From: Skeletonema tropicum
Taxonomy: Eukaryota > Bacillariophyta > Thalassiosirophyceae > Thalassiosirales > Thalassiosiraceae
Length of the DNA: 64,000 bases
Reading direction: 5' to 3'
Assembly (NCBI GenBank): GCA_037178625.1
Contig: CM074130.1
Span: forward strand, 930,001 to 994,000
Shown here piece after piece: positions 53,333 through 62,190 of this stretch; within the stretch, counting starts at the first letter, position 1; each line of letters begins with the position of its first letter. The position numbers were made by a program, and so were the translations under genes. The notes under the pieces are model-generated. The model worked only from the letters and a program-made list of their open reading frames with translations, was not told the origin of the DNA and made no database searches.

Positions 53333-54406
53333 TTAATTATTGTCCACCCCCTGCCCTTGCATTGATCTATATTTCTCAATCAATCTATCTGCCCAATATC
53401 GTGCAATCATCAATCGAGCAACACGTCTATCTGATCTAAAACTTGGATTGTTGCTTGTGTTGTTGTCACTACTACTACTTTGTCCATCATCCTTTCCAGC
53501 TCCATCATCATCATCATCATCACTGCCATGATGATCACTTTTGTTATCATCATCATCATCATCATCATCGGCCATATTATTCGCCGCTCGTGCCAACAGT
53601 GTAGGTCCAGCCAAAGTAATCATTCGCTTTAGAAATATACCCAATGTCGTTTCATCCACTTTCCACTCCTCTTCACTATCCTCTATTATTATATTTTCGG
53701 CAACATTCAAATGAAATCCCTGAATCCTGCTGTCATAATTCAAGACAGTTTCAAATAATTCTTCCCCATTCTCCTCCAAACCGTTATCATCATCATTGGA
53801 GCAAGAAGAAGTAGAAGGTGGTGGTGCATCAACTCCATACCCAGTGTGTTGGAAATTGGATAGCTGCTCCACGACTGCGCAAAAAACAATAGCGTAGGCA
53901 CTGGTAATGTTGTATTTTGATTTGAGTATTTCAGTTAGGCCGGATCTTTGCAATTGAAATATATCTCGGAGTTCGTATGGAGATAGTTGAGTGGTGCAAA
54001 AGTGGTGTAGGATTGGTATGGCGTCTTGAATATCTATGGATGGTTCATCATCATCATTCGTAGTACCACCGTTGTTATGATTTTTGGATGATGCATTGTC
54101 ATCCTCTTTCACCACCACCTCCTCCAAAAAAGCACGATAGTCCCTCATCTCCTTCTTCATCTTATACCGTAACAACAATCGATCCCCCCATATCTGATCT
54201 CTCATATCTTCCGGCCACGGTGATTGTTTCGCAGCATTGATTTCACGTGTTTTGGAATCGGTTTCAAGATCGGACATGGCGTTGATTAAGCCCTCGAGTC
54301 CTCCGGGGGCGAAGAGGTGGGGAAAACCACAGCAGGCGCAGGAACCGCCTTGGACGTAGTCGAACATGACCTTGTCGAGGAGCCAATTGTCGCTGAATCG
54401 GCTCAT
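53333..54406 (-). CDS. Unrecognised acidic protein, 357 residues
   Basis: Intact from ATG 54406 (MSRFSDNWLLDKVMF). The N-terminus has a CACCGFPHLF Cys motif. The middle is helical with an LSPYELRDIFQLQRSGLTEI segment, and an Asp-rich low-complexity stretch (DDDDDDDDNKSDHH) precedes a helical C-terminus (RLMIARYWADRLIEKYRSMQ). No signal peptide or membrane segment. I do not recognise the family. It shares a 277-bp divergent promoter with the dUTPase gene. Confidence 0.7.
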   Translation of the reverse strand: MSRFSDNWLLDKVMFDYVQGGSCACCGFPHLFAPGGLEGLINAMSDLETDSKTREINAAKQSPWPEDMRDQIWGDRLLLRYKMKKEMRDYRAFLEEVVVKEDDNASSKNHNNGGTTNDDDEPSIDIQDAIPILHHFCTTQLSPYELRDIFQLQRSGLTEILKSKYNITSAYAIVFCAVVEQLSNFQHTGYGVDAPPPSTSSCSNDDDNGLEENGEELFETVLNYDSRIQGFHLNVAENIIIEDSEEEWKVDETTLGIFLKRMITLAGPTLLARAANNMADDDDDDDDNKSDHHGSDDDDDDGAGKDDGQSSSSDNNTSNNPSFRSDRRVARLMIARYWADRLIEKYRSMQGQGVDNN

Positions 54407-54683
54407 TGTTGTTGTTGGCTGTGATAAGAAGTATATTGACGATGTTACATATGCACTATGCTATCCAAGGAGAAAATTAGTACGCAGCAGCTCGACCGGA
54501 CGCGGGACAGAGGAGGTGGGGACGGACCCTTTTTTCCGGGAACCGTTCGTTTGGCTTGATCAGTCCTATGAAGAAGATCTCGTCTATCTCTCCAGAGCCG
54601 CCCCCACCCTATTCAGCTATCTAACTTCCGCAGATGGCGATACATCTCCAGCCTTCTATTACATTGTTTCCACACCTCCCATC

Positions 54684-55315
54684 ATGCTATTGGTAAAACT
54701 CCTCAGTCCTAATGCCACTATGCCAACTCGCTGGTCACCCGAATCTGCTGGGTTTGATTTATGTGCAGCGGAGCCTAAAGTCGTACCTGCTGGGGGGATG
54801 GCAGTTATTAAAACTGACTTGAGTGTTGCCTGTCCAGAGGGAACTTATGCCCGTATCGCTCCAAGGAGGCAAGTCCGACAATGCTCGATATTGTGTGCTA
54901 TGTTATCATGCATTCATATTAATTCCTGCGTTTTGTTCTGTTGTGTATTATGTAGTGGTGTTGCTGTTAAGAGAATGATCGGCTGTGGTGCTGGAGTTGT
55001 CGATGCTGACTGTAAGCTAAAATTGAAGTACAAATTAACAGCCTCGCTTATTTCATTGTAACCCATCTCAAAATTTCATATTCATATATTTTTTAAACAG
55101 ATCGAGGAAATGTAGGTGTGGTTCTCTTCAATTTCGGTCATGAGGATTTTCATGTTTACATTGGAGATCGCATTGCCCAATTAATCCTCGAAAGAATTTC
55201 AATGGTTCATGCAGTGCAGGTTGACGAATTGACAGAGACACAACGTGGTGTTGGTGGATTTGGATCGACATCTGCACCCAGCAGCAGAAGAGACAAAAGT
55301 GATTTACCTCCGTGA
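54684..55315 (+). CDS. DUT: dUTP diphosphatase (dUTPase), three exons
   Basis: Exons are 54684-54868, 54956-55011 and 55101-55315, about 152 residues. Intron 1 (87 bp) has a GC-AG boundary (AG|GCAAGT...TGTAG); intron 2 (89 bp) is GT-AG. All five trimeric dUTPase motifs are present: [18 protein letters not shown] (created across intron 1), [19 protein letters not shown] (crossing intron 2, with the catalytic Asp and Tyr), [25 protein letters not shown]. The enzyme hydrolyses dUTP to dUMP and PPi, keeping uracil out of DNA and feeding dTMP synthesis. The start ATG was chosen by family length; the frame is open upstream to 54366. Confidence 0.93.
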
Positions 55316-55533
55316 TAGATTACGAAGAGAGAACTCTCACTGTGAAATTGTTGGATTTATTGCGTGCGTCTTTCCCCATGTCATCTATCAAAGCCATTGC
55401 AAAATATTGTTCGGGTTAAACATGTGTCGCCCTCTCTCGCGGATCAACTAACGCCAGGGGTGCATTCCGTCCAACCAACACTGCCACGGCCACGGCTCCA
55501 GCACCAAATATACATATATATAATTTATAATAT

Positions 55534-55834
55534 CATTCGTGTTACATAGATGTGGCACATTTTGGATAGGTAAATGGCATTAATACATAGTTACTTCTAG
55601 CTTGTGCAGCTTCTCTCAGATGTCTTGCTTGTTTTGGTATTCAATCAAAGTGGCAGTCATTGCAAAATATTGTGTAGGTTAAACTATTTAGTGTTGTTGA
55701 TCGCCTTCTATTCGTGTTACATAGATGTGGCACATTTTGGATAGGTAAATGGCATTAATACATAGTTACTTCTAGCTTGTGCAGCTTCTCTCAGATGTCT
55801 TGCTTGTTTTGGTATTCAATCAAAGTGGCAGTCA
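55534..55834. repeat. 126-bp perfect direct repeat between DUT and MORN genes
   Basis: 55534-55659 is identical to 55709-55834 as read by eye. The second copy contains the 3' end of the MORN gene. A further 25-bp piece (CATTGCAAAATATTGT) occurs at about 55396 and 55657, showing that the tandem event reached into the DUT 3' flank. Confidence 0.85.
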
Positions 55835-56141
55835 GTTTCGAAACTTGTGTCTTCAATTTTTTAGCTTCTCTGACAAGCTTCAATGAGGATGCTTCAGGTC
55901 TACCTTTTCGGAAGTAGCACGTGTACGAGTCTCCATTCGACCAAGTTAGGCAGCCCCATCCGTGTTCGAATCCATCGCGGAACAATCCCGTGTATTTTAC
56001 ATCGCTCTTGAACTCGTAAACGCCCCATCCGTGTGGAATGAAACGGTGCTTTGCCATGCCCTTTCCTTTTCCTCTGCTGTTGCGCAACTTCGTCTTACGA
56101 ACAGAACCGCTGTATAGTCCACCAGAATAATGAATCTTCAT
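55791..56141 (-). CDS. MORN-repeat protein, 116 residues
   Basis: The start is ATG 56141 (MKIHYSGGLYSG); the frame extends upstream to 56213 without an ATG, so an upstream exon is possible. MORN repeats are visible (YSGGLYSG, HGWGVYEFKSDVKYTGLF, HGWGCLTWSNGDSYTCYF), then a basic helix. MORN repeats bind phospholipids or act as scaffolds at membranes and cytoskeleton. The 3' end lies in a perfect direct repeat, so a second, truncated copy of the last codons is present downstream. Confidence 0.7.
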   Translation of the reverse strand: MKIHYSGGLYSGSVRKTKLRNSRGKGKGMAKHRFIPHGWGVYEFKSDVKYTGLFRDGFEHGWGCLTWSNGDSYTCYFRKGRPEASSLKLVREAKKLKTQVSKLTATLIEYQNKQDI

Positions 56142-56831
56142 TTTGAAGTTAAGTGAAATAATACCGACAGATGTTGATGACGATGCAGCCAATGATGTCT
56201 TCTTTGAGAACAAAGCAAATCGGATTTATGAGCCAAGCTCGGATCGGCCAACCCCAAATCAAAGCAAGCAGCATATTATTCAATAGTAGTCCTAAGGTAG
56301 GGTTCTCACCCTTTGTTTTGATTCTGGGGTCTGCTACCTTTTACAAGATGTACAGGGCGGAAGTGGTGTGAACTTTTTTCAAATTGAGTTTTTGGGACTC
56401 AGTACCATCAAACCTGAGTCCACGATTAACTTCAATTTCAAATCTACCTTGGACGGAATTGGTATGAACTTTTTTCAAATTGAGTTTTTGGGACTTACAT
56501 CAAACCTAAGTCCATGCATCAGGGAAGTCGCTTGGCCTCTCTTTTGTGGCAACAAGTACAATACCTATTTGAAGTCCGATCACAGGTTCCAGTCAAGTGC
56601 TGTTTTGGTGTCATGGTTGCAAGAGATGTCGGATATTATACTGCTGAGGCTTATTTCATCGGCCTGATTGAGGATCCAACTTGTGTGCTATTGATATATT
56701 CAAATTTGATGCTATAAGCGTGAGACTAATATGTCAAGATCGTATACAACAACATAAACTAAAGAAAGACTACTAATCAGCATTCAGTGATGATCGAACA
56801 GCGCACTATATTAGGGAGATATAGGAGTAAT
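56142..56831. other. Spacer between MORN and R2 genes
   Basis: 690 bp holding the MORN promoter and the R2 3' flank. The main feature is a direct repeat (next entry). No supported gene. Confidence 0.4.
56368..56515. repeat. Two-copy direct repeat, period about 95 bp
   Basis: TGAACTTTTTTCAAATTGAG and following TTTTTGGGACT ... CATCAAACCTAAGTCCA occur from 56369 and again from 56464. ORFs through it are by-products. Confidence 0.75.
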
Positions 56832-58069
56832 TCAGAAGTCTGCGTCGAGGCTGAACACTTGATCCTCCTGGGCTACACCAACACCACTCTTAGCATACTC
56901 TCCAACGCGCCTCTCGAAGAAGTTAGTTTTCCCCTGCAGACTGATCATCTCCATCCATTCAAATGGATTGGCAGCTCCGTATTGCTTGGGGCATCCAAGG
57001 GCAGCCAACAAACGATCAGCACAGAACTCAATGTACTGGCACATGAGGTCTCCGTTCATACCAATCAGGGAAACAGGAAGGGCCTCCACCACAAACTCCT
57101 TCTCGATCTGGACAGCATTAGTTATAATCTCGTCAATACGGATAACAGGCAATTTGTTCACGAGCTTGCTGTAAAGAAGGCAGGCAAAGTCACAATGTAG
57201 ACCCTCATCACGCGAGATAAGCTCATTGGAGAAACAAAGGCCAGGCATGAGACCACGCTTCTTCAACCAAAAGATGGCGCAGAAACTGCCACTGAAAAAG
57301 ATACCCTCCACGGCTGCAAAGGCGATGATACGTTCGGCGAAGGAAGCGTTGTTGGAGTCGCACCACCGGAGAGCCCAGTGAGCCTTCTTTTGAACACAGG
57401 GAATGGTCTCGATGGCATTGAGAATACGAGACTTGGTCTTTTGGTCCTTAATGTATGTGTCAATTAACAACGAATAGGTTTCGCTTTGAATGTTGTGTAG
57501 ATTATAATGTATGTAAACATATACCAGAAACCAGGAAACAGGTGAGTGTCAATGGTGTATGTACGAGCCAATGTAAAAGCCTACACATTTTTTTCATCTT
57601 GTTACCTATGAATATTTTCAACCGCAATTTGAAATCCGTAGAAGAAGCGTGCCTCAGGGCTTTGCACCTCAGTAGCAAAGTTACTGGAGAGGTTCTCGTT
57701 GACAATACCATCGGAGGCAGCAAAAAAGGCAAGGACGTGGGAGACGAAATGACGTTCGTTGTCGGCTAGACCTTCCCAATCTTTGAGGTCGGAGGAAAGG
57801 TCAATTTCCTCGGTAGTCCAGAAACAAGCTAGTGCCTTTTTGTACATGACCCATATCTCTAGTACGAAGACATACAGAGGGAGGTGAGGCAGAGTATGCA
57901 AGTAACATTTGGGCAAATTGCATGTCCCACCTACCTCGTTATCTTGGATGGGGAACAACACAAAGCGGCGTGGGTTGTCCCTTAGTAAAGGCTCCTCGTC
58001 TGCGACCTCGGCTATGATATCTGCACCGCCATTATCATTATCAAACGAACATTCCAAAAACGACTTCAT
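56832..58069 (-). CDS. RNR2: Ribonucleoside-diphosphate reductase small subunit (R2), class Ia
   Basis: Three exons (58069-57935, 57856-57606, 57483-56832) give 345 residues. Introns of 78 and 122 bp are GT-AG. Diiron ligands are visible in [26 protein letters not shown] (Glu, His), EGIFFSGSF and RDEGLHCDF. The radical Tyr aligns with SETYSLLID, and the C-terminus FSLDADF is the conserved tail that docks R1. It supplies the tyrosyl radical for conversion of NDPs to dNDPs in the cytosol. All key residues are present. The R1 gene is about 4 kb away on the opposite strand. Confidence 0.95.
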
Positions 58070-58478
58070 CGCCGTGGATTTTATTGTGGTCCAGCTCTAG
58101 CAGTAAAAATATAAGTTGTATGTATCACCAAGATAGATACTCAGACCTTTGCCTGTGGGCAGAAAAAGAGATTTAGTAATTTTCTCTTTTCTCAGCTTTT
58201 ATGGCTTGATTGCATCCCGCCTCTCTAGCAGTGCTAATATAGCCAGAGTCCTGCCCGAACGAGGCGGCCATTGACCGTGCCTCCATTGATACTGCCGTTT
58301 GTTTACCCAGCGCGGGGCTGATTGAGAATTCAATTTTCTCACGCCTATAATCTTCACTGCTGAGTCTTAGAGCACGCTGCCTTATCATGTTCAAATTACA
58401 TCAGCTAAAATAGTTTATCCTACAACAGCACAAGTTACAACTCAGAGATGTCAGTGTCAGGTACAGTTCACTTTTCAT
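58070..58478. other. R2 upstream region with a doubtful 71-codon ORF
   Basis: A minus-strand ORF from ATG 58388 to 58173 (IRQRALRLSSEDYRREKIEF) has no recognisable domain and may be chance. The R2 promoter must lie in 58070-58478. No E2F-like site was seen here, unlike upstream of R1. Confidence 0.3.
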
Positions 58479-59705
58479 TCACAGGGACAGGGTATAGAAA
58501 GGCGAAGTGTCAAATCCATTTCGGTCAAGATTCCTCAATTTTGCTCTACGGGCGGGAGAAGGCAGGTTCTTTCGGTGCAATAGCTTTACCCTCTTCACCG
58601 TGTCACTGGTATTGACTTGCAGCTTCGGCTTCGATACATGACTGCGCTCGTCTTTGTATCTGGGTGGCGATGGGGCACTCTGCTTTTGACTTAGCTCGTC
58701 AACAGTGATACCGGTATCGGTGAAATGGAATCCCTTCTCGCGATACTGCTTTTGATTGAGCTCATCAACAGTGATATCGGTGAAATGGAATCCTCTCTTG
58801 TTGTACTTTACTACACGCTGCGAAATCTTGACTAGCATATTGTGAAGGATAATGCAGTATTTCACACTAAGTTCTGGCTCATCAATGGACATCGGTGAGA
58901 AGATCCCATCTTGATTTGGGAGGTCGCCACCACATTCCCTTACATCGCTGAAAACAAGCTCCGCGAACTTAACTTTCTCTTCATTCGGGTTGAAGAATGA
59001 AATCTGTTCCAGTTCATGGAGGGAGAAAGCATTCAGATACATACGCATGTATCTATTCAAAAGCAACGTCCAATTTGGACATCTCAGCATTGCTTCTTTT
59101 CTGAGGATTCGATGCAAGTTTGGAACGCAGAAATCGATCCCATTGAAGTGCGACATACAAGGCATTATATCAAATTTGTGAAGAGTATCTTTGACTGTCG
59201 CCGAGGAGGTTACAACAAGATCGATTTGTTTTCTGAGGCGATGGTTCCCTGGAGCAAATGAGAAGTCCAATGGCATGACATATGGACTTCTTGCATTGAC
59301 GACGAAATCGTGCCTTGAGGCAATGAAACCTCTCCTCACAGCATCTCTGACGGGCATCCTTCTGATGTGTGTGTGAGCCGGCGGGAGTGAATATGACTCC
59401 ACATGATGAATCTTGTGGTCCATAAACGTGTAATCAGAAGTTGATATGCCAGTGAAAACAAAGCCAAGTGAATCTAGATGACGTCTCGTATACGGAAGGG
59501 CCATGACGGTGGTATAAAGGTCGATGTCGCTCGCAACGAAACCATCACCTTGAGCACAACTGCCATTGTTAGTTACCGCTTGAACGATTAAGGACCCGGC
59601 GATGACAAGTTGGTCCCTGCCATAAATATGTGCAACACATTTGAGTCTTTCAATCAATGGCACTGCGAGATGCTCGAATCCTTCCCGCTGCCTGATGACC
59701 GACAT
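58479..59705 (-). CDS. Nucleotidyltransferase-like protein, 408 residues
   Basis: Start ATG 59705 (MSVIRQREGFEHLA). Near residues 30-65 VIAGSLIVQAV is followed by VASDIDLYTTV, a GS...DxD pattern like the pol-beta nucleotidyltransferase fold. Related GS/DIDIY proteins occur in algae and large DNA viruses (recalled, not searched). The middle has helical and aromatic blocks (LRCPNWTLLLNRYMRMYLNA). A 20-residue unit is tandemly duplicated: RGFHFTDITVDELNQKQ, then KGFHFTDTGITVDELSQKQ. The C-terminus is basic. Substrate unknown; the third catalytic acid is not certain, so it may be inactive. Confidence 0.55.
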   Translation of the reverse strand: MSVIRQREGFEHLAVPLIERLKCVAHIYGRDQLVIAGSLIVQAVTNNGSCAQGDGFVASDIDLYTTVMALPYTRRHLDSLGFVFTGISTSDYTFMDHKIHHVESYSLPPAHTHIRRMPVRDAVRRGFIASRHDFVVNARSPYVMPLDFSFAPGNHRLRKQIDLVVTSSATVKDTLHKFDIMPCMSHFNGIDFCVPNLHRILRKEAMLRCPNWTLLLNRYMRMYLNAFSLHELEQISFFNPNEEKVKFAELVFSDVRECGGDLPNQDGIFSPMSIDEPELSVKYCIILHNMLVKISQRVVKYNKRGFHFTDITVDELNQKQYREKGFHFTDTGITVDELSQKQSAPSPPRYKDERSHVSKPKLQVNTSDTVKRVKLLHRKNLPSPARRAKLRNLDRNGFDTSPFYTLSL

Positions 59706-61495
59706 TAGAGAGTGAAGGTAGGGGGGAGCGAGCCCGGTTTGATGAATTTTCAAATAAGTTCTACACCAAATGTTATTGCATACATGAATTCATATACATC
59801 CAATATAGATATATCCAAAGTTTGGTGGTGTTATCTCTTTGTCTTGTGTGGATATCAGCCTCCGTATAGGTGCACTTTTGGCCATCGTGGGATTGAATTT
59901 GGAGGCGAGTCGAGTCAAATATGGCGCCATCCTGTTAGCGAAACAGTCGGAATTAGTACATATCGCCAAACACCATCTACTCTTTTAGGCCAACATGCCG
60001 ACCATGGCGGATTTGACAGTATAGACCTCCTACACAGCATTATACGTAACTCCATCAATAATAGAGACACCCATATCATCGTATATGGTATGGTTGGCCA
60101 TTTTGTGCTTTTATCAGCAGCTCCAAACTGTTTGTCTTCCGATCACATATCAAAAACAGACATTTTGAGCCGCTCGACTTCCGCCCAGATGATGAATAAT
60201 CGATATCACGACCTGTTTCAAACATTTAGGCACCAAACCAGCGGTCCCCTTCCTTTGTATAACCTTCGAGATGAATTTGGGCGACTCTTTCGGTGGGTTT
60301 GGACGAAGACAGCCGAGTTTTATTGTGTCACCGGTGCCGATCGTCTCGACCATCGACAACTCAATTTTGGTATCATATTCTACAATATCTAAATTACCTC
60401 AGCATTTACAAACCCCAATACACCGCGATATTGTTTCAAGTATATTGTAGCAACGTTTGCGCATCGTGGTATTGCTGTGGTATTCTGGTTCTATCTAATA
60501 TATACTCATGTGTGGTGAAATTTGAGCCATCAAAATTATTGATTTTTTGCGTTTTGGGCATATAGCGACCACTTTACGACTTATTCAACCCCAACTGCTG
60601 CGCAACATCAATGATAGTAACCAATAGAAGGGTCTTGTATGGTTGAATGGGGCTTCCAGTCGTCGTATTATCCGACATTGGCATCGTATAGCCCCATGTG
60701 TTGAGTTTTGTATCATGCTCTGTGATAGGCTTAGATTGCACATATCATATCCTGTTTTGTTACATATAGCATATAAAGTTGACCTGCTCTTGTCAGAGTA
60801 TATTGGAAGGTGTTGTTTATATTTAAATGCTTTGAATGACCTCCACTTTCATAAAATGAAAAAGAGCGCAGTGATTTTGTTGTATAATTATTTGTCGTCC
60901 TACCGGTAGAACGAGATGATTGAGCAGTTATCGTCGTTCATATCAGACACTGATCGACTGGAACATCCAACATGATCAATACCATCGATTGATGCTGTTG
61001 TTTGGGTTATGACATGCCCTTGGCATCCATATTATGCCATCAGGAGCTTTCTGAGCTGAGCTTATGTCTCAAAATTTTGAATGGTATAATTGATTATCAT
61101 GACCCCACTTTATTAAATCCACCAAACCAAGCTATCATCAGACGCCAATTACCCATATAAGGTGTTTATTGTATGGTTGATTGATGTATGTTTATTGTTC
61201 ATTCCAATACTGTGATTCTCCACCTGGATTTTGAGCCGGTTCGGCTGGTCGTGACATGGCTGGTATGTCGCCGACGAGGACGTTGCTGTCAATTGAAGTG
61301 ACCACCGAGGCACCAGAGCATCCTCCTAGGTCTATACTATCGACGGATGTGAATATTCTTGGTATGAACCGTGTTGGTTGTCCATTAACAGCGTCGTGAC
61401 GATGATGCATGCGTTGAAATCGGAGTTTTGTCGACAAGATTGGCTGGTTTTGCATCAAAATCTCCACCGGGTAAACATTTCAGTCAACCAAACTC
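59706..61495. other. 1.8-kb region without a supported gene
   Basis: The longest ORF (59742-60392, 217 codons, plus strand) has no recognisable domain and is rich in Ser, His and Trp; I regard it as doubtful. Two inverted matches span the region: TTTTGGCCATCG (59876) with its inverse near 61611, and AGTATAGACCTCC (60017) with its inverse near 61326. They may outline an old inverted-repeat element. Confidence 0.35.
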
Positions 61496-61534
61496 TTGGG
61501 GCGCATAGACCATACCCCCGTCTATGCGCCCCAA
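61496..61534. other. Perfect 15-bp stem-loop
   Basis: TTGGGGCGCATAGAC (61496-61510) and GTCTATGCGCCCCAA (61520-61534) are exact inverses around a 9-base loop (CATACCCCC). The GC-rich stem contrasts with AT-rich surroundings. No gene end lies close by, so a transcription terminator is not obvious. Confidence 0.75.
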
Positions 61535-62085
61535 CACTTTCATAGCATGAAAACAAGTAATAACAGAGAATAAGCTGCAAAAGGGTCCTATTTCTTACTC
61601 CAATCTGGCGATGGCCAATTTTGGCCATGGTCAAAAAGTTTGACAAAAAAATATTGGCGCGCTCAACTCGTGACTGCCAAAAACACAAGGGTTTGCCCCC
61701 CCCTAGTGAAGGAGTGATTCGTTGATGAAACCAGCTGGAGTAGATTCTTCAGACATCACAACTGTTGAACTGTTAGTCCAGAGGCGCTTGGTCACTAAAA
61801 GATTGAACGCATCTGTCGGTGTTAGAAACGAGGCCAGTTGCAGAGAGAGTTCACGTATGCTCATGAGAGAGTCCATTCTTGGTTTCTTGGCAGCTAATTA
61901 TGACTTTGATGTGGGTTTCTTTTTATGTGAGGACCAAGGATCCGGGGACAGAGATGCAATGTCAAAATCATGGCCCAGACAGAAAGGTAAGTATGTAAGC
62001 TACATAATCAAGAAAGATATGTACTTTCTCGTTTTTGTACGAGGACCAGTCAGCAGGTGTCAAATCTCACTTCAGATTTTTTTTC
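61535..62085. other. R1 upstream region with possible 5' exon
   Basis: An ORF from ATG 61725 runs to a consensus donor GTAAGT at about 61986 (…SWPRQK|), so an upstream non-conserved exon or a small gene is possible. ATTGGCGCGC near 61654 is E2F-like. A 7-bp palindrome ATGGCCA-ATTT-TGGCCAT lies at about 61610. Confidence 0.35.
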
Positions 62086-62095
62086 TTTCGCGAAA
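62086..62095. promoter_or_regulatory. E2F-like palindrome upstream of R1
   Basis: TTTCGCGAAA, a perfect 10-bp palindrome close to the E2F/DP consensus, ends 95 bp before the R1 start. R1 genes are classic S-phase E2F targets in animals and plants. Here the site is an inference from sequence only. Confidence 0.45.
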
Positions 62096-62190
62096 TAGCA
62101 TCCAACAATTGTATGTATCACGTCCAGTATTGTACTATCATTGCATCTCAGAACCAGCGAACAACCTTTATATCACAGCACAGCACAATC

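Noticed and set aside
56368..56667. ORF of 99 codons containing a repeated FFQIEFLGL motif
   Set aside because: The apparent protein repeat comes from a 95-bp DNA direct repeat in an intergenic region, with no other support.
59742..60392. A 217-codon protein gene
   Set aside because: No recognisable domain, unusual composition, start near the end of the neighbouring gene, and the region shows old inverted repeats. Kept only as a doubtful ORF in the spacer entry.
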